In this document: positions 18,430 to 27,169 of the stretch, piece after piece
How the letters are laid out: each line of letters begins with the position of its first letter
Position numbering within the stretch: position 1 is the stretch's first letter
DNA from: Paraburkholderia franconis
Lineage (GTDB): Bacteria > Pseudomonadota > Gammaproteobacteria > Burkholderiales > Burkholderiaceae
NCBI RefSeq assembly: GCF_009362735.1
Contig: NZ_WHNP01000017.1
Coordinates: 62,001-126,000 of the forward strand
DNA: 64,000 bases
Direction: 5' to 3'
Notes under the pieces: model-generated
What the model was told of the DNA's origin: nothing
Seen by the model: the letters and a program-made list of their open reading frames with translations, nothing else
The model's database searches: none
Made by a program: the position numbers and the translations under genes

Positions 18430-20008
18430 TCTGATCGACGATGCACACGCTCACGCCACGCATGCAGCAACGCCGCGCGCGGTGGTGATCGGCGGACGCA
18501 GGCTGTCGATCGAAGAGGTCATCGCGATTGCGAAGGGGCGCGCGAGCGTCGCGTTGAGCGGAGACCCCGCGTGGCGTTCGCGCATCGAGCGCGGCGCGGA
18601 TTTTCTGCGTCGTCATCTCGCGGCGGGCGAGACCGTCTATGGCGTGAACACGGGCTATGGCGATGCGTGCATCGTCGATGTGCCGATGGAACTCGTCGAA
18701 GCGCTGCCGCTGCAACTGACGCGCTATCACGGTTGCGGCATGGGCGCGTATCTCGACGACGCGCAGACGCTCGCCGTGATCGCCGCGCGTCTGAACTCGC
18801 TGGCTTATGGGTTTTCCGGCGTGCGTCCCGTGCTGCTCGAACGGCTCGCCGATCTGATCAATCATCGCGTGCTGCCGCGCATTCCGGCCGAAGGGTCAGT
18901 GGGCGCGAGCGGCGATCTCACGCCGCTTTCGTATGTGGCGGCGGCGCTCGTCGGCGAACGCGACGTGATGTTCGACGGCACGCTGCGCGATGCCGCGGGC
19001 ATATGGGCGCAACTCGGTCACGTGCCGCTGACGCTCGCGCCGAAAGAAGGTCTCGCGCTGATGAACGGCACGGCCGTGATGACGGGGCTCGCGTGCCTCG
19101 CATTCGCGCGCGCCGGGCATCTTGCGCGTCTTGCCGCGCGCCTGACGGCTCTCGCGACGGTCGCGCTCGACGGCCGCGCCGCGCACTTCGACGCGCTGAT
19201 CTTCGAAGCGAAGCCGCACGCGGGCCAAGCCGATGCGGCCGCATGGATACGCGCGGATCTCGCGGGCCGCGACGATACGCCGGGCCATCGCTTGCAGGAC
19301 CGCTATTCGATCCGCTGCGCGCCGCATGTGATCGGCGTCGCCGTCGATGCGCTGTCGTGGGTTCGGCGCGACGTCGAGAACGAACTCAATAGCGCCAACG
19401 ACAATCCGCTGATCGATCCCGATGGCGAGCGGGTGCTGCATGGCGGCAACTTCTACGGCGGCCATATCGCGTTCGCAATGGACGCACTGAAAACAGCCGT
19501 CGCGAATCTCGCCGATCTGATGGACCGGCAACTGGCGCTGCTCGTCGACGACAAGTTCAACAACGGCTTGCCGCGCAACCTGTCGGGCGCCACGTCGGCG
19601 CGCGCGCCGATCAATCACGGCTTCAAGGCGGTGCAGATCTCGTCGTCGGCGTGGACGGCGGAAGCGCTCAAGCACACGATGCCCGCGAGCGTGTTCTCGC
19701 GTTCGACGGAAGCGCACAACCAGGACAAGGTCAGCATGGGCACGATCGCCGCGCGCGACTGCCTGCGCGTGCTCGAACTGACGGAGCAGGTCGCCGCCGC
19801 CCACACGCTCGCGACGGTGCAGGCACTCGAATTGCGCATGCGCATCGACGGCGCGACGCCCGTGCCCGCGCCGCTGCGCGCGTTCGCTGCACAGGTCGCA
19901 GCGCTGTCGCCGTTCGTCGACGAAGACCGTGCGCTCGAAAGCGATCTGCGCGCACTAATGGCGCGCATCGCCGATTGCGCGCTGGTCGAAGTCGCGGGAG
20001 GCGCGTGA
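18416..20008 (+). CDS. Aromatic amino-acid ammonia-lyase (HAL/PAL/TAL family)
   Basis: A 530-residue MIO-type lyase. The cofactor-forming Ala164-Ser165-Gly166 lies in GSVGASGDLTPLSY. The catalytic Tyr is in VYGVNTGYG (Tyr75). Downstream are NSANDNPLID and HGGNFYGGHIAFAMD. The selectivity pair is Tyr104-His105 (RYHGCGMG), unlike the Ser-His of histidine lyases. In this context it should deaminate tyrosine or phenylalanine to a cinnamate used as aryl starter; this is inferred. GGAG 6 nt before ATG 18416 decides the start over the ATG 24 bp upstream. No histidine-utilisation genes are nearby. Confidence 0.88.
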   Translation: MSEHDLIDDAHAHATHAATPRAVVIGGRRLSIEEVIAIAKGRASVALSGDPAWRSRIERGADFLRRHLAAGETVYGVNTGYGDACIVDVPMELVEALPLQLTRYHGCGMGAYLDDAQTLAVIAARLNSLAYGFSGVRPVLLERLADLINHRVLPRIPAEGSVGASGDLTPLSYVAAALVGERDVMFDGTLRDAAGIWAQLGHVPLTLAPKEGLALMNGTAVMTGLACLAFARAGHLARLAARLTALATVALDGRAAHFDALIFEAKPHAGQADAAAWIRADLAGRDDTPGHRLQDRYSIRCAPHVIGVAVDALSWVRRDVENELNSANDNPLIDPDGERVLHGGNFYGGHIAFAMDALKTAVANLADLMDRQLALLVDDKFNNGLPRNLSGATSARAPINHGFKAVQISSSAWTAEALKHTMPASVFSRSTEAHNQDKVSMGTIAARDCLRVLELTEQVAAAHTLATVQALELRMRIDGATPVPAPLRAFAAQVAALSPFVDEDRALESDLRALMARIADCALVEVAGGA

Positions 20009-20445
20009 TGAACGAGCGTCTTCAAGGCAAGACACTGACTGCAAGCGCACTCGTCGAAGTGCCGTTTCATGATGTCGATGCGATGAACGTCTGCTGGCAT
20101 GGCCATTATCTGAAGTACTTCGAGATCGGCCGCGCCGCGCTGTTGCGCGCGTTCGACTATGACTACCGCGAGATGCAGGCGTCGGGTTATCTGTGGCCGA
20201 TCGTCGAGGCGCATCTGAAGTACGTGCGGCCCGCGACGTACGGCCAGCGCCTCGACGTGCGTACGGAACTTCTCGAATTCGAAAATCGCCTGAAAATAGG
20301 CTATGAAATCGTCGATTGCGCGACGGGCGCGCGGCTGACGAAGGGCTACACGATCCAGGTGGCCGTCGATGCCGCCACGCAGGAATTGCAGTTCGTCTCG
20401 CCGTCCGTCGTGTTCGAGAAGCTGGAGCGCGCATGGGCACGTTGA
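20008..20445 (+). CDS. apeK: 4-hydroxybenzoyl-CoA-type thioesterase (APE)
   Basis: A 145-residue hotdog thioesterase. The catalytic-type motif FHDVDAMNVCWHGHYLKYFE (Asp in HDVDAMN) is present, as is the long-helix sequence RAALLRAF. Characterised APE clusters encode a thioesterase at the same place in the gene order, where it may release or edit chains. It starts in a TGATG overlap with the lyase and overlaps the LolA-like gene by 13 bp. Confidence 0.86.
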   Translation: MNERLQGKTLTASALVEVPFHDVDAMNVCWHGHYLKYFEIGRAALLRAFDYDYREMQASGYLWPIVEAHLKYVRPATYGQRLDVRTELLEFENRLKIGYEIVDCATGARLTKGYTIQVAVDAATQELQFVSPSVVFEKLERAWAR

Positions 20446-21104
20446 CGTTTCGCGCCGCGCTGACGGCTGCATTGCTTGCCGCGAGCTTGAGCACGCTGAC
20501 GACCGCGCATGCTGCAGCTCAGACGCAGCCTCAAGCGCAAAACGCCAACGCAGCGCTCGTCTCGCAGGTCGCCGCGCGTCTCGCGCAAACGAAGGGCGTG
20601 CGCGCGCAGTTCACGCAGACGCAGACGCTCGCCGCGATGAAGCAGCCGCTCGTCAGTACGGGCTCGCTCGTGTTCTTTCGCGAGCGCGGCGTGATCTGGC
20701 GCATCGACACGCCGTACAAGGCGACCTATGTGATCGGCGACGCGGGCGTGAGCGAAGTCGATGCGAACGGCAAGCGCATCAACACGAAGAGCGCGCAAGG
20801 CGTGCGTGGCGTCGCGCAGGTGTCGAAGATGATGCGCGCGATGCTCGGCGGCGATCTGTCCGCGCTGTACTCGCAGTTCGACGTCGATGCGCAAGGCACG
20901 GCGTCGCAATGGAAGCTCGAACTGAAGCCGAACCAGCCGCAGCTCGCGCAATCGATCAAGGGCTTGCAGATGACGGGTGGTGAATTCCTGCAGACGCTGC
21001 GCATCGCGCTCGCGAACGGCGACGTCACGCAGATCGAGTTCGCGAAGAGCGAAGCCGTCAGCGAACTGGCGCCCGGCGAACGGACGCTGCTCGGAGCGCA
21101 ATGA
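20433..21104 (+). CDS. apeL: LolA-like outer-membrane lipoprotein carrier (APE)
   Basis: A 223-residue periplasmic protein. An N-terminal signal peptide runs to about residue 28 (TAHAAAQ). The body matches the LolA-type half-barrel: QVAARLAQTKGVRAQFTQTQTL, GSLVFFRERGVIWRIDTPYKATYVIGD, ELKPNQPQLAQSIKGLQM. It is thought to ferry the lipid-linked polyene across the periplasm with the MMPL exporter. The start lies within the thioesterase gene, GGAG 5 nt upstream; the stop overlaps the exporter start (ATGATG). Confidence 0.86.
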   Translation: MGTLTFRAALTAALLAASLSTLTTAHAAAQTQPQAQNANAALVSQVAARLAQTKGVRAQFTQTQTLAAMKQPLVSTGSLVFFRERGVIWRIDTPYKATYVIGDAGVSEVDANGKRINTKSAQGVRGVAQVSKMMRAMLGGDLSALYSQFDVDAQGTASQWKLELKPNQPQLAQSIKGLQMTGGEFLQTLRIALANGDVTQIEFAKSEAVSELAPGERTLLGAQ

Positions 21105-23521
21105 TGCTGCTGGCGCGACAGTGGACGAAGACGCAACTGTGGGGCATCCGGGCCGCATGGCTCGTGCTCGCGCTCGCCGCTTCGCTTTACTGTGTCCATC
21201 GCTTCATGGGGCCGTCGCCGCTGGAGACGAACCTGCTCGCGCTGCTGCCCGCAACGGAAGCCGACCCTGTCGCCGAAAAAGCCGTCGATACGCTCGCCAA
21301 CGCGCTCGGCGACCGCACCGTGTTTCTCGTCACGAGCCAGGACGCCGATCACGCGAAAGCGGCCGCGAAGCAGTTCGGCGCAGCGCTGCAAAAGAGCGGC
21401 GCGTTCGGCTCGGTGACGGCGGAGTTGCCGCCGTTCGACATGTCAAAGATCGGTGCGCTGTACATGCCCTATCGCTTCGGCCTGCTGACGCGCGACGATC
21501 GTGATGCGCTCGCAAGCAACGCGATGCCGCTGCACGATGCGCTGATGCAGCGCATCTACAACCCGGTGCGCGGCCCGCTCGCGACGCAGCTCGCCGACGA
21601 TCCGTTCGGCTGGCTCGAACACTGGCTTTCAGGCTTGCCGCTCGCGACATCGAATCTCGATCTCGAAGACAACATGCTCGTCGCGCATCGCGGCGACAGG
21701 ACGAGCGTGCTCGTCGTCACGACGCTGCCGGGCTCCGCATACGAAACGCAGACTCAAAGAGCGGTGCTGTCGGCCGTCGCGCGGACCGAGGCATCGTTGA
21801 AGGCGAGCTATCGCGATGCGAGTGTCGCGCGCACAGGCGCGGTGTTCTACGCGGAAGCGGCGCGCAGCGCGTCGGAGCGCGAAGTGCATCTGATCGGCGT
21901 CGCGTCCGCGTGCGGCATTGCGTTGCTGATGCTGTGGGTGTTCCGCTCGCCGCGTCTGCTGCTGCTCGGCTTCGTGTCGACGGCGCTCGGCATCGTGTGC
22001 GCGCTCGCTGCGACGATGCTCGTGTTCGGCAAGCTGCATCTGCTGACGCTCGTGTTCGGTGCGAGCCTGATCGGCGAGGCCGTCGATTATTCGATTCAGT
22101 ACTTCGTCGTCTATCTCGGCGCGCAGCAAGGCTGGAATGCGCGGCAAGGCGCGCGTTCGGTGCGGCCCGCGTTGAGCGTTGCGCTCGCGACGAGTCTGCT
22201 CGGCTACGCGATCCTCGCGTGGGTGCCGTTCCCGGCGCTCAAGCAGATTGCGTGCTTCGCGATCGCCGGCATCTGCACGGCGTTCGCGTCCGTGCTGTGG
22301 CTGCTGCCCGTGCTGCTCGTCAAAGGGCCGAAGCGCGCGCAACGGCGTCTCTTCGTGCGTGCCGCCGCGCTGCTCGCGCGCTGGCATGCGGTGATCGGCG
22401 GGCGGCGCGCGTGGATCGTCGCGGGCGTGCTCGTGCTCGCCGCGATTCCAGGCTGGCTGCGACTGACGAGCGACGACGACATCCATCTGCTGATCCAGCG
22501 CGATGTGTCGCTGGTGGCGCAGGAAGATCAGGTGCGCAATGCGATCGGCGTCGACAACACGGCGCAGTTCTTCGTCGTGCGTGGTCCTTCGCAGGAAGCC
22601 GTGTTGCAGCGCGCGGAAGCGCTCGGCGCGAAGCTCGATGCATTGAGCGACGCGCAATCGGTGGACGGCTGGCAGTCGGTCACGCAGTTCGTGCCGTCGG
22701 CGCAACGCCAGGCCGACGCACGCGCCGTGCTCGCGCAGCACGTGTTCGCCGATCCCGCCGCGCTGCGTTCGATGCTGCTGCAAGCGGGCTTTCGCGATGA
22801 AGTCGCCGACGCGTGGCTCGCTTCTTACGCGAAGTCGAACGCCGCGCCGCTGACGGTCGAACAGTGGCTCTCCGCGCAATGGTCGCAACCGTATCGTCAT
22901 CTGTGGCTGGGCGCGGTGGACGCTCGCGGTCAACGCGGCTATGCGGCCATCGTGATTCCGCAGCGTGTGACGCCTGACAACGTTCGAACGTTGACGAACA
23001 CCGCGCATTCCGTCGAAGGCGTCGTATTCGTCGACAAGGCCGCGAGCGTGTCGAAGCTCTTCGGCGCGTATCGCGTCGACAGCGGCATCTGGCTCGCGCT
23101 CGCGCTGCTGCTCGTGCTGGTGCTGCTGATGGCGCGCTACACGCCGCGCGGCGGCATCGCGACCACGCTGCCCGTGTTGCTCGCGATCGGCGTGACGCTG
23201 GCCGCGTTCGGCTACGCGCGCGTGCCGCTCAATCTGTTCAACTGTCTCGCGCTGATGCTGGTGCTCGGCGTCGGCGCAAACTATGCGGTGTTTCTGCGCG
23301 AAGGCTGCCTGCGCGACGACGCCGATCTCGGCGCCGTGTGGACGGGCGTGCTGCTGTCGGCGGCGACGACGCTGCTGTCGTTCGGCATGCTCGGCATGAG
23401 CGAGATGCCCGCATTGAAGAGTTTCGGGGCCACGCTGGCGCTCGGCATCCTCGTGTCGGTGCTGCTTGCGCCGATCGGGATGCCGCATCACGAAAGAACC
23501 GCAACGAGGAGAGCCGCATGA
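21101..23521 (+). CDS. apeM: MMPL/RND family exporter (APE)
   Basis: An 806-residue inner-membrane transporter with the duplicated RND layout. One span near residue 20 is followed by a large periplasmic loop, a first membrane block (about 265-420, including LTLVFGASLIGEAVDYSIQY), a second loop, and a last block (about 665-795, including LMLVLGVGANYAVFLREG). It is predicted to move the lipid-anchored polyene or its precursor out of the inner membrane. It overlaps both neighbours by 4 bp (ATGA). A DUF3261 lipoprotein, usual immediately after it in enteric APE loci, is absent. Confidence 0.88.
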   Translation: MMLLARQWTKTQLWGIRAAWLVLALAASLYCVHRFMGPSPLETNLLALLPATEADPVAEKAVDTLANALGDRTVFLVTSQDADHAKAAAKQFGAALQKSGAFGSVTAELPPFDMSKIGALYMPYRFGLLTRDDRDALASNAMPLHDALMQRIYNPVRGPLATQLADDPFGWLEHWLSGLPLATSNLDLEDNMLVAHRGDRTSVLVVTTLPGSAYETQTQRAVLSAVARTEASLKASYRDASVARTGAVFYAEAARSASEREVHLIGVASACGIALLMLWVFRSPRLLLLGFVSTALGIVCALAATMLVFGKLHLLTLVFGASLIGEAVDYSIQYFVVYLGAQQGWNARQGARSVRPALSVALATSLLGYAILAWVPFPALKQIACFAIAGICTAFASVLWLLPVLLVKGPKRAQRRLFVRAAALLARWHAVIGGRRAWIVAGVLVLAAIPGWLRLTSDDDIHLLIQRDVSLVAQEDQVRNAIGVDNTAQFFVVRGPSQEAVLQRAEALGAKLDALSDAQSVDGWQSVTQFVPSAQRQADARAVLAQHVFADPAALRSMLLQAGFRDEVADAWLASYAKSNAAPLTVEQWLSAQWSQPYRHLWLGAVDARGQRGYAAIVIPQRVTPDNVRTLTNTAHSVEGVVFVDKAASVSKLFGAYRVDSGIWLALALLLVLVLLMARYTPRGGIATTLPVLLAIGVTLAAFGYARVPLNLFNCLALMLVLGVGANYAVFLREGCLRDDADLGAVWTGVLLSAATTLLSFGMLGMSEMPALKSFGATLALGILVSVLLAPIGMPHHERTATRRAA

Positions 23522-24702
23522 CGCTGCCATCTGTTTATCTGCACGCGCTCGGCATGGTCAATGCGCTCGGCGGCGACGTCGATTCGATCGTGCCCGCGCT
23601 CGCGGCCGCGCAATCGCCGGGCATGGGGCTGATGCACACCGGGATCGGCGATGCATTCGTCGGCCGCGTGTCGACGCCGCTCGACATCGCGCCGCCCGAA
23701 CCGTTGAAGCGCTTCGACTGCCGCAACAACCGCATGCTGCTCGCGGCGATCGCACAGATTCGCCCGTCGATCGAAGCCGCACGAGAGCGCTACGGCTCGC
23801 ATCGCATCGGCGTCGTGCTCGGCACGAGCACATCGGGCATCGATGCAGCGGAAGTCGCGTTCGTTCATCAGGCGCAAGCGGGCCAACTGCCCGATAACTT
23901 CAACTACCGGCAGATGGAGATCGGCACGGCCGCGCCGTTCGCGGCCGCCGCGCTCGACGTGCAGGGCCCCGCGTTCACGATTTCGACGGCGTGCACGTCG
24001 AGCGCAAAAGCGTTCGTGTCGGCTCGCCGTTTGTTGCAACTGGGCCTGTGCGACGCGATGATCGTCGGCGGCGTCGATACGCTGTGCGAACTGACGGTGC
24101 AGGGCTTCGCGTCACTCGAATCGACGAGCATCACGCGCACCAATCCGATGAGCCGCAATCGCAACGGCATCAACGTCGGCGAAGGCGCGGCCGTGTTTCT
24201 GATGACGCGCGACGAAGGCGAAGTGCGCCTCGCGGGCGCGGGCGAATCGAGCGACGCGCATCATGTGTCAGCGCCGGACCCGCGCGGCGTCGGCGGCGAG
24301 CTCGCGTTGCGCGACGCGCTGAAGGACGCGGGCATCGATGCGTCGGCGATTGCGTATGTGAATCTGCACGCAACGGCCACGCGCAAGAACGACGATATGG
24401 AAGCGCATCTGATGGCGCGCGTGTTCGCGAACGGCGTGCCCGCGAGCGGCACGAAGCCGTTCACCGGGCACCAGCTCGGCGCGGCGGGCGCGACGGAACT
24501 GGGCTTCGCGTGGCTCACGCTCGCGCGCGACGGCGTGGCAATGCCGCGTCATCAATGGGACGGCGAAGCGGACCCGGCGCTGCCCGTGCTCGATCTCGTG
24601 CAGGACGAGCGGCATGTTTCGCGCAGTGGCGGCACGCGGTACGTGATGAGCAATTCGTTCGCGTTCGGCGGCAGCAACGTCAGCCTGATACTGGCGCGTT
24701 GA
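23518..24702 (+). CDS. apeO: Beta-ketoacyl-ACP synthase, APE elongating KS
   Basis: A 394-residue condensing enzyme. The Cys-His-His triad is intact: Cys159 in ISTACTSSAK, His in NLHATATRKNDD, and His in FTGHQLGAAGATE. Gene order (directly after the exporter and before DH, KR and a second KS) matches the ketosynthase that forms a KS/CLF heterodimer with ApeC. It starts in an ATGA overlap with the exporter; an upstream open extension is ignored because it overlaps that gene extensively. Confidence 0.88.
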   Translation: MTLPSVYLHALGMVNALGGDVDSIVPALAAAQSPGMGLMHTGIGDAFVGRVSTPLDIAPPEPLKRFDCRNNRMLLAAIAQIRPSIEAARERYGSHRIGVVLGTSTSGIDAAEVAFVHQAQAGQLPDNFNYRQMEIGTAAPFAAAALDVQGPAFTISTACTSSAKAFVSARRLLQLGLCDAMIVGGVDTLCELTVQGFASLESTSITRTNPMSRNRNGINVGEGAAVFLMTRDEGEVRLAGAGESSDAHHVSAPDPRGVGGELALRDALKDAGIDASAIAYVNLHATATRKNDDMEAHLMARVFANGVPASGTKPFTGHQLGAAGATELGFAWLTLARDGVAMPRHQWDGEADPALPVLDLVQDERHVSRSGGTRYVMSNSFAFGGSNVSLILAR

Positions 24703-24738
24703 CCCGCATCGAATGCCACGCAGCAAAAACATAACGAC

Positions 24739-25221
24739 ATGACGGCCACACCCGAGACCAACGAAATTTTTCCGCCGATCGATACGATCCTGCCGCATCG
24801 CGGCACGATGCTGCTGATGGACGGCGTGAGCGCATGCAGCGACGTTGCGCTGACGGCCCATGCGGCCGTGCGTGGCGACGCATGGTACGCGGACCAAAGC
24901 GGCGCGATGCCCGCGTGGATCGGCATCGAGCTGATGGCGCAAGCGGTGGCCGCGCACGTTGCGCTGCTCGCAATGCGCGCGGGCGGCCGCGCGCGTCCGG
25001 GCGTGCTGCTCGGTACGCGCAGCTACAAGGCACACGTGAGCGCGTTCGCTCGCGATGCGCAACTGACGATCGGCGCGCATGAGGTGCTGCGAAGCGAAGA
25101 GGGGCACAGCGCGTACGGATGCACGATCGACCATGACGGCGCGCGTTGTGCGGAGGCCGTCATCAAGGTCTTTCAACCGGGCGATTTTCAGACGTTCATC
25201 GAAGGGAGTCTCAGTACATGA
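24739..25221 (+). CDS. apeP: Hotdog-fold 3-hydroxyacyl-ACP dehydratase (APE)
   Basis: A 160-residue hotdog protein with ILPHRGTMLLMDGV (catalytic His region) and AWIGIELMAQAVAAHVAL (catalytic Glu on the long helix). Known ApeP forms a heterodimer with ApeI, which here is the C-terminal domain of the ligase fusion. It is separated by 36 bp from the KS, the only gap of note inside the operon core. The 3' end overlaps the reductase start (ATGA). Confidence 0.88.
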   Translation: MTATPETNEIFPPIDTILPHRGTMLLMDGVSACSDVALTAHAAVRGDAWYADQSGAMPAWIGIELMAQAVAAHVALLAMRAGGRARPGVLLGTRSYKAHVSAFARDAQLTIGAHEVLRSEEGHSAYGCTIDHDGARCAEAVIKVFQPGDFQTFIEGSLST

Positions 25222-25943
25222 GCCGGCGAGTACTCGTAACGGGCGCGAGCCGCGGCATCGGCCGCGCGATTGCGTATCAACTGGCCGCCGACGGCTTCGC
25301 CGTCTCCGTGCATTGCCGCACGGGCCGCACCGAAGCGCAAGCCGTCACGGCGGGCATCGCGGCGCAAGGCGGTTCGGCGCGCGTGCTGCAGTTCGACGTG
25401 CGCGAGCGCGCCGCGTGCCGTGAAGTGCTTGAAGCGGATGTGGCCGCGCACGGACCGTACTACGGCATCGTGTGCAGCGCGGGCGTGACGCGCGACGCCG
25501 CCTTTCCCGCGCTCACCGACGAAGACTGGGACATCGTGATCGAAACGGGACTCGACGCGTTCTACAACGTGATCCATCCGCTCACGATGCCGATGGTCCG
25601 CGCGAAAAAGGGCGGGCGCATCGTGACGATCGCGTCGGTGTCAGGCGTGATCGGCAATCGCGGACAGGTCAACTACAGCGCGGCGAAAGCGGGGCTGATC
25701 GGCGCGACGAAGGCGCTCGCCGTCGAACTCGCGTCGCGCGGCATCACGGTCAACTGCGTGGCGCCCGGGCTGATCGAAACGGGCATGCTCGACGACGTGC
25801 CGCTCGAACACGCGTTGAAGAACGTGCCGATGAACCGTGTCGGTCAACCGGCTGAAGTCGCGTCGGTGGTCAGCTTCCTGATGTCGGACGCGGCCTCGTA
25901 TGTGACGCGCCAGGTGATCGGCGTCAATGGCGGGATGATCTGA
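25218..25943 (+). CDS. apeQ: 3-oxoacyl-ACP reductase, FabG-like (APE)
   Basis: A 241-residue short-chain dehydrogenase. The NADPH-binding motif is VTGASRGIGRAIA. The Ser-Tyr-Lys catalytic set is complete: SVSGVIGNRGQ, then NYSAAKAG. It ends VIGVNGGMI as in FabG. It reduces the beta-keto group in each polyene elongation cycle. It starts in an ATGA overlap with the dehydratase and ends in TGATG with the next KS. Confidence 0.93.
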   Translation: MSRRVLVTGASRGIGRAIAYQLAADGFAVSVHCRTGRTEAQAVTAGIAAQGGSARVLQFDVRERAACREVLEADVAAHGPYYGIVCSAGVTRDAAFPALTDEDWDIVIETGLDAFYNVIHPLTMPMVRAKKGGRIVTIASVSGVIGNRGQVNYSAAKAGLIGATKALAVELASRGITVNCVAPGLIETGMLDDVPLEHALKNVPMNRVGQPAEVASVVSFLMSDAASYVTRQVIGVNGGMI

Positions 25944-27169
25944 TGAAGCGAGTCGTCGTTACGGGCATGGGCGGCGTCACGGCGCTCGGCAGCCGCTGGG
26001 ACGAGATCGAAGCGGCGTTGAAGGCGGGCCGCAATGCGGTGCGGCGCATGCCGGAGTGGGACTATTTCGAGTCGCTGCACACGCGTCTCGCATGTCCGCT
26101 GCCTGCGTTCGAGCAGCCCGCGCAATGGCCGCGCAAGAAGACGCGCTCGATGGGCACGGTGTCGATGTACGCGGTGCGCGCGAGCGAACTGGCGCTCGCC
26201 GACGCGGGCCTCGCGGACGATGCATCGATCAAGGACGGCCGCATGGGCGTCGCCTATGGCTCGTCGTCGGGTTCCGTCGAACCGATACGCGCGTTCGGCG
26301 CGATGCTCGAAACGGGCGCGATGACCAACGTCACGTCGAACAGCTACGTGCAAATGATGCCGCACACGACGGCCGTCAACGTGAGCCTCTTCTGGGACCT
26401 GAAAGGCCGCATCGTGCCGACGTCGTCGGCGTGCGCGTCGGGCAGCCAGGCAATCGGCTACGCGTACGAAGCGATCGCGACGGGCAAGCAGGCGCTGATG
26501 CTCGCGGGCGGCGCGGAAGAATTGTCGGGGCCCGCCGTCGCCGTATTCGACACGCTCTATGCGACCAGCACGCGCAATGACGAGCCGCATCTGACGCCGC
26601 GTCCGTTCGATGCGAAGCGCGACGGTCTCGTGGTCGGCGAGGGCGCGGCGACACTCGTGCTCGAAGAGTACGAGCACGCGAAGGCGCGCGGCGCGACGAT
26701 TCACGCGGAGATCGTCGGCTTCGGCTGCAATTCGGATGGCGCGCACATGACGCAGCCGACGGCCAACACGATGGCGCGCGCGATGCAGCTCGCGCTCGAA
26801 GACGCGAAGCTCGACGCGCAGGCCATTGCGTATGTGAACGCGCATGGCACGTCGACGGATCGCGGCGACATCGCGGAGAGCGAGGCGACGGCGCAGACCT
26901 TCGGCGAGCGCATGCCGATTTCATCGCTGAAGAGCTACGTCGGCCATACGCTCGGCGCGTGCGGCGCGCTCGAAGCGTGGTGGACGATCGAGATGATGAA
27001 GCGCAACTGGTATGCGCCGACGTTGAATCTCACCGATGTCGATCCCGCCTGCGCGCCGCTCGATTACATCGAGCGCGAGGGTCGCAGCATCGACGCCGGG
27101 TACGTGATGAGCAACAACTTCGCGTTTGGCGGCATCAATACATCGCTGATTTTCAGGCGCGTTCGATGA
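25943..27169 (+). CDS. apeR: Beta-ketoacyl-ACP synthase (ApeR-type)
   Basis: A 408-residue FabF-like condensing enzyme. Cys164 is in PTSSACASGSQA, His in NAHGTSTDRGD, and His in SYVGHTLGACGAL, so it should be active. It occupies the ApeR position after the reductase. In characterised loci ApeR is a stand-alone homodimeric KS proposed to initiate or extend chains. It is coupled at both ends (TGATG upstream, ATGA downstream). Confidence 0.86.
   Translation: MKRVVVTGMGGVTALGSRWDEIEAALKAGRNAVRRMPEWDYFESLHTRLACPLPAFEQPAQWPRKKTRSMGTVSMYAVRASELALADAGLADDASIKDGRMGVAYGSSSGSVEPIRAFGAMLETGAMTNVTSNSYVQMMPHTTAVNVSLFWDLKGRIVPTSSACASGSQAIGYAYEAIATGKQALMLAGGAEELSGPAVAVFDTLYATSTRNDEPHLTPRPFDAKRDGLVVGEGAATLVLEEYEHAKARGATIHAEIVGFGCNSDGAHMTQPTANTMARAMQLALEDAKLDAQAIAYVNAHGTSTDRGDIAESEATAQTFGERMPISSLKSYVGHTLGACGALEAWWTIEMMKRNWYAPTLNLTDVDPACAPLDYIEREGRSIDAGYVMSNNFAFGGINTSLIFRRVR

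Noticed and set aside
18416..20008. Histidine utilisation gene hutH
   Set aside because: No other hut genes are nearby, the gene is embedded in the polyene operon, and its selectivity residues differ from histidine lyases.
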